This document shows positions 1 through 8,430 of a stretch of 64,000 nucleotides of DNA, one piece after another. A program made the position numbers and the translations under genes. Under the pieces are notes generated by a model. It was not told the DNA's origin. It saw only the letters and a list, made by a program, of their open reading frames with translations, and ran no database searches. Source of the stretch: Geomonas paludis (lineage in GTDB: Bacteria; Desulfobacterota; Desulfuromonadia; Geobacterales; Geobacteraceae); contig NZ_BLXY01000001.1 in assembly GCF_014193585.1 (NCBI RefSeq), forward strand, positions 1,173,033 to 1,237,032. Direction: 5' to 3'. How positions within the stretch are numbered: the stretch's first letter is position 1; the number at the start of each line of letters is the position of its first letter.

Positions 1-1
1 C

Positions 2-187
2 GTATCGGCCGCGCAGAGCGTAGATCGTGGCGGCAACCTGGGGATGTGGCTCTTCCTCGGTTTTAGCGCCCTGTTGCTGGTGGCGCAGTTCATCCCGATC
101 TTCCGGATCAAGTTGCCGAAACGCATCATGGCGCACGAGGCTGCCAAAGAGCAGGCTGCCTCACCAGACGAAAAATCATCTCACTAA
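2..187 (+). CDS. C-terminal end of a membrane protein, partial
   Basis: An open frame enters from the left edge and stops with TAA at 185-187, giving about 61 residues. It has one strong hydrophobic stretch (around LWLFLGFSALLLVAQF-like residues 14-33) followed by a basic then acidic cytoplasmic-type tail. It ends 28 bp before the seven-heme cytochrome gene on the same strand, so it is probably in the same operon and may be another membrane-anchored subunit of the respiratory complex. The visible part has no heme motif and no recognisable domain; its identity depends on sequence outside the window. Confidence 0.7.
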   Translation, partial: VSAAQSVDRGGNLGMWLFLGFSALLLVAQFIPIFRIKLPKRIMAHEAAKEQAASPDEKSSH

Positions 188-215
188 AGGACGTGCTCCT
201 TGAAAGGAGGGATAC

Positions 216-1304
216 GTGAAACCAGCCGACCTACAAAAGATGAGTTTGCTTGCCAAGCTGGCCTTATGCGCCTGGGCCTTGGCCGGGCTTATCGCGCAAG
301 CCAGCGCCTGGGGATTCTCTTACGGGGATCAAACCGGTAACAACCAGGCCTGCCTGTCCTGCCACGGTAAGACCGGGGAGGTGCCCAAAGGGACCTTCAT
401 CGACCCGCAGCGCTTCACGCAGACCGCACACGCGAGCCTCGGGTGTGAAGCCTGTCACGCGACGGTCCCCGCCACCCATCCCGACGGCAACAAGGTTCCC
501 AAGGCCGACTGCCGCGACTGCCACTCCGGCATCAGCGAGGAGTACGCCAAGGGGCTGCATGCCGCCAAGACAGCCTGCAACGGTTGCCACAACCCGCACC
601 TGGTGCAGAACCCCAAGGATGTCTCCGGCCAGGAAATCAACATGATCTGCTCCAACTGCCACAACGGCCTGGAAATGACGGCGAAACACGGCGAGTGGCT
701 GCCTCAGTCGGAACTGCACCTGCGCATGCTGCCGTGCATCACCTGCCACACCGGCGCGAAGGACTACTACATCAGCATGTATATCGTCAAGAGCAAGGGT
801 GACAGCCGGTTCGGCAAACAGGAAGTGGCAGAGTACGCCGATCTCAAAGCCATCGCCGGTGGCCGCCCCATCGTCTCCCTCATCGACACCAACCGGGACA
901 ACTACGTATCCCTGGAAGAGTTGCGCGTCTTCAACCGCACCCAGAAGTCGCTCCATCTGTACGGGATGATGACTCCCTCCACGGTCTCGCACAAGTTCGA
1001 GATTCTCGACAGCAGGCGTAACTGCAGCTTCTGCCACACCTCGGGCTCCGGGCTCATGCAGACCAGTTTCATCGCCGTACCGGAAGCCGACGGCACTTTC
1101 CTGAGAGTGCCGGTGGAAAAGGGTGCGGTGCTCGATGCCCTCTACGCCGCTCCGGATTTCTACATGATGGGCTCCACCAAGAACGCGAAGCTGAACCAGA
1201 TCGGGCTTGCCATCATCTGCTGCGGTCTGATCATGCCGGTGGGACACGGGTTCGTGCGGTTCCTGACCCGTAAAAACAGGAAAGAAAAGGAGCATCAGTC
1301 ATGA
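216..1304 (+). CDS. cbcA: Seven-heme membrane-anchored cytochrome c, CbcA-like
   Basis: The 362-residue protein starts at GTG 216 behind a strong AAAGGAGG site at 203-210. An N-terminal signal-like hydrophobic segment (about residues 10-32) is followed by seven CXXCH heme motifs (CLSCH, CEACH, CRDCH, CNGCH, CSNCH, CITCH, CSFCH). A hydrophobic segment near residues 327-347 precedes a basic tail, so the heme domain is probably periplasmic and anchored at both ends. Its stop overlaps the start of the cytochrome b gene by 4 bp. In Geobacter, CbcA is a seven-heme cytochrome paired with the b-type CbcB in a menaquinol oxidoreductase used for low-potential metal reduction. The symbol rests on heme count, anchor and neighbour, not on an alignment. 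Confidence 0.82.
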   Translation: MKPADLQKMSLLAKLALCAWALAGLIAQASAWGFSYGDQTGNNQACLSCHGKTGEVPKGTFIDPQRFTQTAHASLGCEACHATVPATHPDGNKVPKADCRDCHSGISEEYAKGLHAAKTACNGCHNPHLVQNPKDVSGQEINMICSNCHNGLEMTAKHGEWLPQSELHLRMLPCITCHTGAKDYYISMYIVKSKGDSRFGKQEVAEYADLKAIAGGRPIVSLIDTNRDNYVSLEELRVFNRTQKSLHLYGMMTPSTVSHKFEILDSRRNCSFCHTSGSGLMQTSFIAVPEADGTFLRVPVEKGAVLDALYAAPDFYMMGSTKNAKLNQIGLAIICCGLIMPVGHGFVRFLTRKNRKEKEHQS

Positions 1305-2023
1305 GCGAGAAAACGAGGATCTACTTACAGCCCTGGCCCATACGCATCTGGCACTGGATCAACGCCTCGGGCATCATCATCCTGATCCTGTCCGGCGCCC
1401 AGATCCGGTTCCCTGAGACTCTCAGCATCTTCAGCAGCTACAAGAGCGCCATCGAGGTGCACAACACCGCCGGGATCATCGTTTCCATCTCCTTCTCGTT
1501 CTGGTTCTTCTACTACAAGATGGTGAAGAACACGCTGGACAAGCTGTACATCCCGGACGAGGAGGACATCAAGCACGGCCTGGTACGCCAGCTCCTTTAC
1601 TACTGCTTCTGGTACTTCCTGGGGCGGCCGAGCCCGTATCATGCCACGCCGGACCACAAATTCAACCCGATGCAGAAGTCGGCGTACCTGGCGGTGATGT
1701 TCGTGCTCATGCCGCTGGTCGGGCTCACCGGGATCCTGCTGCTGAACGTGACCCCGCTGCGCGTGCTGGTTCTCATGTGGGGCGGCATCAAGTTCATCGT
1801 CGCGCTCCATTTCCTGCTGGCCTGCTCGCTGCTCGCCTTCCTCTGCACGCACGTCTACCTGGCGACCCTGGGGGACTACATCAAGCCGATGCTGATCGGG
1901 TGGGAAGAAGTGGAAGAGCATGAGGAGCCGGAAAAGGCCCCGGAAGTGGCCATCCCGGGCTACCGGCCGGTACGGCATTATCCGGAATACGAGCAGATGC
2001 TTCTGGAGCAGCGCCACAACTGA
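1301..2023 (+). CDS. cbcB: Cytochrome b (b561-type, four-helix) menaquinol oxidoreductase subunit, CbcB-like
   Basis: The 240-residue protein has four or more hydrophobic helices. Histidines sit where b hemes would be ligated: WHWIN near residue 15, EVHN near 49, and helix histidines near residue 168 and 182 (ALHF, CTHV). The N-terminal WPIRIWHWIN pattern is typical of cytochrome b561 / formate-dehydrogenase gamma-type subunits. The cytoplasmic tail is rich in Glu and Pro. The ATGA overlap with the upstream seven-heme cytochrome implies translational coupling and a shared complex: the b subunit would oxidise menaquinol in the membrane and pass electrons to the periplasmic hemes. The family call is firm; the CbcB assignment is inferred from pairing. 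Confidence 0.82.
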   Translation: MSEKTRIYLQPWPIRIWHWINASGIIILILSGAQIRFPETLSIFSSYKSAIEVHNTAGIIVSISFSFWFFYYKMVKNTLDKLYIPDEEDIKHGLVRQLLYYCFWYFLGRPSPYHATPDHKFNPMQKSAYLAVMFVLMPLVGLTGILLLNVTPLRVLVLMWGGIKFIVALHFLLACSLLAFLCTHVYLATLGDYIKPMLIGWEEVEEHEEPEKAPEVAIPGYRPVRHYPEYEQMLLEQRHN

Positions 2024-2061
2024 TGGGACAGGGTTGCTGAGTCTGGGAAAGGAGAACGGCC

Positions 2062-2607
2062 ATGTCAGGACATCATTTGATCGAGCATTTGAAGGCGAAG
2101 CCGATACGGGAAACGGCCCGGGTCGCGACGGGAAACGAACTTTCCTGGAGTCACGAACAGGTTGCCAAGAACGTTGAGCAGCTGCATGTCCTTTCCCGCC
2201 GCGGATTGTGGGGGCTGGTGCTTTTCCTGGGGCTGAGCGCAGCGGCCCTGGCTCTCAGCCAGGTGGACGTTGCCTCGGTTGCCCAGGCTGAACTGGAGGC
2301 GGTCATCGGCCCTCTGCCGTCCACCGACCTGCTCAACCTGGTCCTCGGAGTGTCGTGGCTGTCGGCCCTGGTGCTGATCGTAGGGCGCAGGGAGAGCGAC
2401 GGCAGGCCGGGGTACAGCTGGCACAACGTCGGCCTTCCCGCCGTTTTCTACCCGCTCTATGCCTTCTGTGACACGACCGGCACCTACTTCCCGGTAGTGT
2501 TCCTTGCCGGCCTTGTCCTGCTGCTTCTGGAACACGGGTTCGTGGTCTGCTACACCGCCAAGGCGATCAAGGAGGAAACGGCCCGTCTGGAACGTCTGCG
2601 CGATTGA
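2062..2607 (+). CDS. Small membrane protein of the bc-type module, function unknown
   Basis: The 181-residue protein starts at ATG 2062 after a GGAAAGGAGA-type ribosome site. About 50 charged N-terminal residues are followed by four hydrophobic stretches (roughly 52-70, 92-110, 125-145, 150-170), and it ends with a charged helix. It has no heme motif and no family I recognise. It lies 38 bp after the cytochrome b gene on the same strand and is followed by a strong terminator at 2641-2674, so it is the last gene of that operon. Similar quinol oxidoreductase clusters in Geobacter carry extra membrane subunits without cofactors, so an accessory subunit is the likeliest role, by context only. Confidence 0.7.
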   Translation: MSGHHLIEHLKAKPIRETARVATGNELSWSHEQVAKNVEQLHVLSRRGLWGLVLFLGLSAAALALSQVDVASVAQAELEAVIGPLPSTDLLNLVLGVSWLSALVLIVGRRESDGRPGYSWHNVGLPAVFYPLYAFCDTTGTYFPVVFLAGLVLLLLEHGFVVCYTAKAIKEETARLERLRD

Positions 2608-2640
2608 TCTTTCTGTGCAGGAACGGCCCTCCATGCACAA

Positions 2641-2674
2641 CCGGCCACTCGATTTCGAGTGGCCGGTTTTTTTT
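2641..2674 (+). terminator. Rho-independent terminator after the cytochrome bc operon
   Basis: A perfect 12-bp stem (CCGGCCACTCGA with its complement) closes a two-base loop at 2641-2666 and is followed by eight T residues (2667-2674). The opposite strand lacks a T run, so it acts rightward and separates this operon from the convergent cytochrome gene. Confidence 0.93.
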
Positions 2675-2703
2675 ATCCATCACGGGTGACGCAGGCGCTT
2701 TGT

Positions 2704-3696
2704 CTACCCGTGCTGGTGGCAGGAATCGCAGTTGCCGTTCACGGTGAAGGCGGCCTTGCCGTCGTGGCAGGCACCGCATGACTTCGCTTTCTTCATCTCG
2801 TCCATGGAGACCTGCCTGCCGCCGCGCTTGGTCGGGAAGGTGCCGCTGTGGCAATCCTTGCACTTGTACATGCCCAGGTGGTTGCTGTGGCTGAACTTGA
2901 CGTCCCCGACGTCGGCCACCTTGAACTTGATCTCCCGGACCGGATGGCACTTGTCGCATTGGGACACGGCGAAGGCCTCCTTCGCGTTGTGGCAGGCCCC
3001 GCACGATTTCCCCTTCTCCATGGCCGCCATGGTGACCGGCTTGCCGGAACCCAGCGGGAACACCTTGGTATGGCAGGAACTGCAGCTGTAGAGTTCGACG
3101 TGCTTACTGTGGCTGAAGACGGTGGGGCCGGTCTCCTTCACCTTGAACACGACCTGCTTGGGGGAGGGGTGGCAGCCATCGCACTTGGCGACGCTGAAGG
3201 CTTTCTTGCCGTTGTGGCAGGCACCGCATGATTTCCCCTTCTCCATTTCCGCCATCGAGACCGCCTTGTTGGGGCCGGTCTTGTAGAGAGAGTTATGGCA
3301 GGCGTTGCACTGCATCGTTTTCAGGTGCTTGTTGTGGCTGAAGAGTACCGGGCCGGTTTCCTTTACCTTGAAGGTGATGTTCTTGACCTGGTGGCAGGCG
3401 GTGCACTTGGCGACGCTGAAGGCCTTGCTGCCGTTATGGCACTTGCCGCACGATTTCCCCTTCTCCATGTCGGCCATGGTGTATTTCGTTTTTGCCGCGC
3501 GCGGATTCTCGTGGCACACCTTGCAACTGACGTTGGGGCTCTTGTCGGTTTTCTTCTTCAGGTGCTTCTTGTGGCTGAAGACCACCTTGCCCCCCCCGTC
3601 GGTCTGGTAGGTGATGTCCTTCAGCTCGATGGCGTATGCTGCGGAAGATCCTACGGCTAGCGCGGCCAGCACAAGTAACGCCGATTTGAATCTCAT
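2704..3696 (-). CDS. Dodecaheme cytochrome c made of four c7-type triheme modules
   Basis: The protein is 330 residues. The start is ATG 3696, behind AAAGGAGG; longer in-frame starts lack a ribosome site. A signal peptide ends near AYA (residues 20-22). Twelve CXXCH motifs follow in four repeats of about 75 residues, each with an F-S-H-x-x-H motif, a first CXXCH, the block MxKGKSCGxCHN, and a third CXXCH. This is the architecture of the Geobacter c7-polymer cytochromes (GSU1996 and GSU0592/OmcQ types), elongated periplasmic electron carriers. It is convergent with the bc-type operon and may take electrons from it. Which reference protein is the ortholog cannot be decided from motifs alone. 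Confidence 0.92.
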   Translation of the reverse strand: MRFKSALLVLAALAVGSSAAYAIELKDITYQTDGGGKVVFSHKKHLKKKTDKSPNVSCKVCHENPRAAKTKYTMADMEKGKSCGKCHNGSKAFSVAKCTACHQVKNITFKVKETGPVLFSHNKHLKTMQCNACHNSLYKTGPNKAVSMAEMEKGKSCGACHNGKKAFSVAKCDGCHPSPKQVVFKVKETGPTVFSHSKHVELYSCSSCHTKVFPLGSGKPVTMAAMEKGKSCGACHNAKEAFAVSQCDKCHPVREIKFKVADVGDVKFSHSNHLGMYKCKDCHSGTFPTKRGGRQVSMDEMKKAKSCGACHDGKAAFTVNGNCDSCHQHG

Positions 3697-4068
3697 GGCT
3701 TCCTCCTTTGACGTGTAGTGGGATTGGCTTCTTATCATCACTCTGCTGCGAGCTCAATTACCGGGACTGGCATGACTGCCGGCCGTGTACTGCTGCCACG
3801 GATAAACCGGCACGAGTTCTCTTTAGCATTAGCCGTGCCTGATTTTTCACGCGCAGTGTAAGATGTTGTTATTGCAGGGTAATGCCGCTGGGCGTGCCAT
3901 CGGACATGCCCCCCGCCTGTATAAAGATGTTATACACCGGGGCAGTAAGGTGGGGCGTAAGGTGCTGAATGGACGGAGGTTTACGGGGAGAGGGGCGCCG
4001 CGCGGCGGGGCGGCTGCTGTATAGCAAACATATACGAAGTACAAGGAGGTGTTCAGCATCGATCAAGC
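3697..4068. other. Intergenic region between the dodecaheme cytochrome and the exchanger terminator
   Basis: About 370 bp without a supportable gene. It must carry the leftward promoter of the dodecaheme cytochrome, but I found no convincing -35/-10 pair. An AT-rich TATAAAGATGTTATACA patch near 3920 lies between C-rich and G-rich tracts. Short open frames here have no ribosome site or protein-like composition. Confidence 0.5.
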
Positions 4069-4105
4069 AAAAAAGAGGGCCGCGGGGGGGACACCCGCGG
4101 CCCTC
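4069..4105 (-). terminator. Rho-independent terminator of the AspT-like exchanger gene
   Basis: Read leftward, GAGGGCCGCGGG pairs with CCCGCGGCCCTC around a short loop (4075-4105) and is followed by six T residues (A4069-A4074 on the plus strand). It lies 22 bp past the stop codon. Confidence 0.92.
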
Positions 4106-4126
4106 ACCAACGGCTCATCCGCGTTG

Positions 4127-5773
4127 TTACAGCTGACCCGTCGAAACCATGATGATGTGCACCAGGATGATCTTGCCGATGGTGGCAAACGGGAACACGC
4201 AGGCGTATCCCTGGTCGGAGAGGTCGTTGCCGGTCTGCTCCTTGATGTAGCCCAGCCCAGGCGTCGAGGTGTGCATCCCGGCGACGATGCCCACCGCGAG
4301 CGTCATGGGGAGCTTCAGGATCTTGTGGGCGATGAACAGGCCGAGAAAGGCGGTGACGCTGGTGACCAGGACGCCCGTGATGAAGATGCTGCCGCCGCCA
4401 CCGTGGCTCAAGGTGGTGAGCAGGCTGTAGCCGGAGCGGGTCCCGATGCCGGCCAGAAACAGCACCAGCCCCACCTGTTTCAGCACCATGCTGGCGCTGT
4501 AGGGGAGGCTCCAGACCATCTTGCCGGTCCGGCCGAAGGTGCCCAGCAGGATGCCGACGATGAGCGGCCCCCCGGCGAAGCCGAGTTGCATGCTGCCGCC
4601 GCCGGGGAAGGGGAAGGGGATCAGGCCGAGCACCAGCCCGATCACCAGCCCCAGGCTGAAGGTCATCACGTCCACCTCGCTGACCCTGCGGTAGGAGTTG
4701 CCGAAGAAGGCGGTGACGTCGTCCATGCAGGTCTTGTGCGCCAGCACCCTGACCACGTCTCCTAGTTCCAGGACCATCTCGGCCTCGGGGAGGAACTCGT
4801 TGTCGCCGCGCCGCACCAGCGTGATCACCTCGCCGAAGCGCTGGTCCTGGTGCAGCTCGCCGATGGTACGCCCGATGGCCTGCGGGCTGGAGACGAAGAT
4901 CCTGCGGTACTCGTACTCGGTGCGGTCCAAGCCCAGGCGCTCTTTGCTCCTTCTTTCCCCGAGCACGGTGGCGATTTTCTCGATTTCATGCGGCGCTCCG
5001 GCGACCATGGCCAGGTCCCCCGCCTGGAGCACCGTGGCGGGACCGGCGAAGAAGAACTCTTCCCCGCGCTTGATCCGGCTGAAGATGATCTCGCAGTTGT
5101 TGGACTCGTTCAGGGCCTGAACGGTGAGGTCGGGGGGATCCACCTTCTGAACCTTGATGGTGCAGTGCACCAGCGAGTTGCGGTCCTCGGGCTTGCGCAG
5201 CACCTTGAACTCGGCCTGGTAGTCCACTTTCCAGATTTTCTGGCAGACGTTGATGGTCAGCATGAGACCGATGACACCGATGGGATAGGCGACCGAGAAG
5301 CCGACCACCGGTTCGGCGAGCATCGCCTCCAGCATGTCCGGCGGGGCGATCTGGCGAATCGATTCCAGGGCGCCGCCCAGGGCTGGCGAGGCGGTCATGC
5401 TGCCGCAGAAGATGCCGGCGGCGATGCCGGGCTTGATGGCGAAGTATTTCTGCAGCGCGACGCACAGCGCCGCCGAAGCGCACAGCACCACACCCGCGAG
5501 ACCGTTGTTCATGACGCCGTTGCGGCGGAAGGTCGAGATGAAGGAGGGGCCGGCGGAGAGGCCGACGGTATAGACGAAGAGGGCCTGCCCCATGATGTAC
5601 ACGATGGCGGGTGCCTTCATGTCGGGGTGGAGCATCCCGAAGGCGAGCCCGACGAAGAGGACGGCGCCGACGCCGAGCGTGATGCCGTACACCTTGATCT
5701 TGCCCAAGGGATAACCCAGTGCCGCGACCATGAGCAGAAGCATCAACGGGTTCTCGAGGAGTATCTTGATCAT
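4127..5773 (-). CDS. AspT/YidE-family putative amino-acid exchanger with two RCK_C domains
   Basis: The 548-residue protein has hydrophobic helices at both ends (about residues 1-180 and 375-548) flanking a soluble middle with two RCK_C (TrkA-C-like) domains at roughly 195-280 and 285-365. This is the aspartate:alanine exchanger layout; AspT-family proteins are usually 540-565 residues. The repeated TASPALGG and HTSTPGLGY loops in the two membrane halves match the family's duplicated signature. Start ATG 5773 is preferred over GTG 5782 because AGAGGTGG lies just upstream of the ATG and overlaps the GTG. It follows the chemoreceptor gene by 84 bp on the same strand. Substrate is unknown; an acidic or small amino acid is a family-based guess. 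Confidence 0.85.
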   Translation of the reverse strand: MIKILLENPLMLLLMVAALGYPLGKIKVYGITLGVGAVLFVGLAFGMLHPDMKAPAIVYIMGQALFVYTVGLSAGPSFISTFRRNGVMNNGLAGVVLCASAALCVALQKYFAIKPGIAAGIFCGSMTASPALGGALESIRQIAPPDMLEAMLAEPVVGFSVAYPIGVIGLMLTINVCQKIWKVDYQAEFKVLRKPEDRNSLVHCTIKVQKVDPPDLTVQALNESNNCEIIFSRIKRGEEFFFAGPATVLQAGDLAMVAGAPHEIEKIATVLGERRSKERLGLDRTEYEYRRIFVSSPQAIGRTIGELHQDQRFGEVITLVRRGDNEFLPEAEMVLELGDVVRVLAHKTCMDDVTAFFGNSYRRVSEVDVMTFSLGLVIGLVLGLIPFPFPGGGSMQLGFAGGPLIVGILLGTFGRTGKMVWSLPYSASMVLKQVGLVLFLAGIGTRSGYSLLTTLSHGGGGSIFITGVLVTSVTAFLGLFIAHKILKLPMTLAVGIVAGMHTSTPGLGYIKEQTGNDLSDQGYACVFPFATIGKIILVHIIMVSTGQL

Positions 5774-5857
5774 GATTGCCACCTCTGTCGCCGGCGGGCG
5801 CTGGGGCGCCCACCCCTGATGAAGCTTTCGCCGCCGTGAGGAGTCTCACGCGTCCTT

Positions 5858-8341
5858 CTATTCGCTCAGCTTGAACTGTCCCACCAGTTTTTGCTGCTCT
5901 TCCGCCAGCCGTGACAAAAGCAGCGCCGAAGAGGCCGACTCCTGCGCGTTCTTGGCCGTGTCCTGTACCACCTCGTTGATGCTCTGGATGTTGTTGCTGA
6001 TCTCGACCGTGGTCGCGGTCTGCTCCTCGGCCGCGGTGGCGATCTGGTTCACCTGCAGGGTGACCGAACCGATCTGCTGCAGGATCTCCTCCAGGGCGGC
6101 CCCGGACTTGGCCGCCTCGACCGTCCCCGCCTCGACCCGGCTCACCCCCGACTGCATCACGCCGATGGCTCCCTTGGTCTGCTGCTGCACCGCCTTGATC
6201 ATCTCCCCGATCTCGCGGGTGGCGCTGGCGGTCCTCTGCGCCAGCGCGCGCACCTCGTCGGCCACCACGGCAAAGCCGCGTCCCTGTTCCCCCGCGCGCG
6301 CCGCCTCGATGGCGGCGTTCAGGGCCAGAAGGTTGGTCTGGTCGGCGATGTCGTTGATGGTGTTGACGATGGCGCCGATCTGCTCCGACTTCTGGCCCAG
6401 GTCGCCGATGGTGACCGCGGAGGCGCGCACCTGCTCGGCGATCTGGTTCATCCCCTGCACCGTCCCCTTGACCACGTCCGCGCCGGCGACCGCGGCGTCG
6501 TTGGCCTGCTTGGAGCCGGCCGCGGCCTGGGTGCAGCTGACCGCTATGTCGTTGGAGGTGGCCGCCATCTCCTCGCTGGCGGTCGCCACCGTGGCCGCCT
6601 GCTCGGCGACCCGGGCCGCGCCGGCCGCCATCTGCTCGGCGGCGCAGGAGAGCTCGGTCGAGGTCGAGGCGACCTGGGTGGTGTTGTGCGACACCCGCGA
6701 GATCACCTCGTGGAAGTGCACCACGATGTTGTTGATGCTGTTGCAGATGTCGCCGATCTCGTCATTGGAGCCGGTCTTGATGCGTTTGGTCAGGTTGCCG
6801 TCGGCGATCTCGGCGGTGACCAGCTTGGCATGGAAGAGGGGCTTGGTGATGGAGGCGATGATGCGCAGGCTGATCACCAGCGAGATCAGCACCACGGCGA
6901 CGGAGACCCCGATCATGACGTAGGAGAGGACGGTGGCGTTGTCGACCGCGTTGCGCACGCCGGTCAGGATCTGCTGCTGGTTCTCGCCGATGCTCTTCAC
7001 CTGCTCCTCGCTTTTTTGCGCCTGCTCGCGGGAGATGCCGCGCGCGGACTCCAGCGCCCTCTGCATGGCGGCGTTGCTCCTGATCACCCCGAGCTTGGTG
7101 GCCTCTATCTTCTGGATCGAAGACGAGGCGCGGCGCACGGTTTCCGAGACGTCGGAGATCTTTTGCGCCAGTTCCTTCTGTCCCGATTCGAGCAGCACCT
7201 TTCTTGCCAGGGCGATGTTGGTCTCGATCCTCTTGCGTGTCTGGGCCAGGGTGGCGACCAGCCTTCCCACCTCGGCGTCGGTGGCGCTCAGCATGATCTG
7301 GCGCACCCCGGAGTTGAGCTCCTTCACGTCGACGCTGATGTTGCTTCCCGCCTCCATGACGGTGTTGGCCGAGTTCTGGAAGCCCAGCGAGGAAACCACC
7401 TTGTTGCGGTCCTTGACGATCTGCAGCTCCAGGGTGTCGATGGTGTTGAAGATCTTCCTGCTGTTCTCTTCCAGCGGCTTCATGATCTCGTGCGCCTTGT
7501 TGGCGTACTGCTCGGCGTCCGCCTTCTCCGGGTTGTTGAGCATCTCCAGCTTGAGGGCCACCAGCCCCCCCTGTTCGGCGCCGATCTGGTTCAGGATGTC
7601 GGTGGCCACCCCCTTGACCTCCTTGATGGCCGGGTTGTCCCCCGGGTCCCCCTCGATGTTGCGGGTCAGTTCCACCGTGTTCTTCAGGCGCTCCCTGAGG
7701 GGCGCCACCTTGAACTTGTTCTTGACCAGTTCCAGGTCGCTCAGGATGATGTTGATGTCCTTGAGCCGGCTTTGCAGGGTGAGGAGTTTCTTGATGGAAC
7801 TGTTGACCTGGAGGTTGGCGGCCTGCGAGGAGTTGATGTTGGAGAGGGCGCTGCTCCCCATCTGGCTGATCTGCTTGCGTAACCCCGCCACGCTTGCTTC
7901 GGCCTTCTGCAGCTCCGAGTTCACGGTGCCGATCTCGTTCTTGAAGAGCGTCATGTCCTTGAGTCTCTGCGAGGCGACCTGGACCACGGTCTTTTCGATG
8001 TCGCGCAGCACCGCGGTGTCCACGCCGCTGGAGGCGGCGCCACCCTTGACGATCTGGTCGTTCAGCTCCTCCATCCTCTTGATGCGGGTGGTGATCGACT
8101 CGGAGAGATGCGCCACCTCGTTCGGCTCTGTGGTCATCTCCAGCCGCATGAAGTCCGCGGAAACCTTTTCCACCGTCTGCTGCAGCTCCAGCATCTTCAG
8201 GTGCAGCGGCGTCGACTTGCCGGTCAGGATCTCTATGCTCGATTTGACCTTGGCTATGGAAAAGAGCCCGATGCCGGCCAGGACGGAAATGCCGACGATG
8301 GTCAGCGCGATATTGCCCAGAAGCTTGCTCTTGACGGTCAT
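5858..8341 (-). CDS. Methyl-accepting chemotaxis protein with a very large helical sensor region
   Basis: The 827-residue protein starts at ATG 8341 behind a G-rich ribosome site; the longer upstream frame is out of keeping with protein composition. Transmembrane helices lie at about residues 8-30 and 470-492. Between them is a roughly 440-residue, almost wholly helical periplasmic region, well over twice a usual four-helix bundle. A HAMP domain follows (about 495-545), then the cytoplasmic signalling hairpin with the conserved tip ([19 protein letters not shown]). It lacks a C-terminal CheR/CheB-docking pentapeptide. It sits between a periplasmic binding-protein gene and an AspT-like exchanger, suggesting amino-acid taxis, perhaps sensing a loaded binding protein. 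Confidence 0.93.
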   Translation of the reverse strand: MTVKSKLLGNIALTIVGISVLAGIGLFSIAKVKSSIEILTGKSTPLHLKMLELQQTVEKVSADFMRLEMTTEPNEVAHLSESITTRIKRMEELNDQIVKGGAASSGVDTAVLRDIEKTVVQVASQRLKDMTLFKNEIGTVNSELQKAEASVAGLRKQISQMGSSALSNINSSQAANLQVNSSIKKLLTLQSRLKDINIILSDLELVKNKFKVAPLRERLKNTVELTRNIEGDPGDNPAIKEVKGVATDILNQIGAEQGGLVALKLEMLNNPEKADAEQYANKAHEIMKPLEENSRKIFNTIDTLELQIVKDRNKVVSSLGFQNSANTVMEAGSNISVDVKELNSGVRQIMLSATDAEVGRLVATLAQTRKRIETNIALARKVLLESGQKELAQKISDVSETVRRASSSIQKIEATKLGVIRSNAAMQRALESARGISREQAQKSEEQVKSIGENQQQILTGVRNAVDNATVLSYVMIGVSVAVVLISLVISLRIIASITKPLFHAKLVTAEIADGNLTKRIKTGSNDEIGDICNSINNIVVHFHEVISRVSHNTTQVASTSTELSCAAEQMAAGAARVAEQAATVATASEEMAATSNDIAVSCTQAAAGSKQANDAAVAGADVVKGTVQGMNQIAEQVRASAVTIGDLGQKSEQIGAIVNTINDIADQTNLLALNAAIEAARAGEQGRGFAVVADEVRALAQRTASATREIGEMIKAVQQQTKGAIGVMQSGVSRVEAGTVEAAKSGAALEEILQQIGSVTLQVNQIATAAEEQTATTVEISNNIQSINEVVQDTAKNAQESASSALLLSRLAEEQQKLVGQFKLSE

Positions 8342-8372
8342 TGCCCCCCCCGGAGTAGGTTGCAGCACCAAC

Positions 8373-8403
8373 AAAACCGGTGCCGTGCAGGACACGGCAC
8401 CGG
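8373..8403 (-). terminator. Hairpin terminator between binding protein and chemoreceptor
   Basis: Read leftward, an 11-bp stem (CCGGTGCCGTG and its complement, 8377-8403) with a 5-base loop is followed by TTTTGTT. The short T tract suggests partial termination, so the chemoreceptor may receive some read-through from the binding-protein promoter. Confidence 0.65.
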
Positions 8404-8430
8404 TTGCCCGCTCTTCACCGCCCCCTTTCC

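Noticed and set aside
264..1295. Long minus-strand frame opposite the seven-heme cytochrome
   Set aside because: The plus-strand frame carries seven heme motifs, a signal peptide and a ribosome site; the antisense composition is not protein-like.
3697..4068. Sigma54 promoter upstream of the dodecaheme cytochrome
   Set aside because: I looked for TGGCAC-N5-TTGCA on the minus strand and found only partial GGCAC-like matches without a correctly spaced GC element.
4049..4765. Plus-strand frame starting in the exchanger terminator
   Set aside because: His/Glu/Asp/Gly-rich shadow of the membrane exchanger; it begins in the terminator hairpin.
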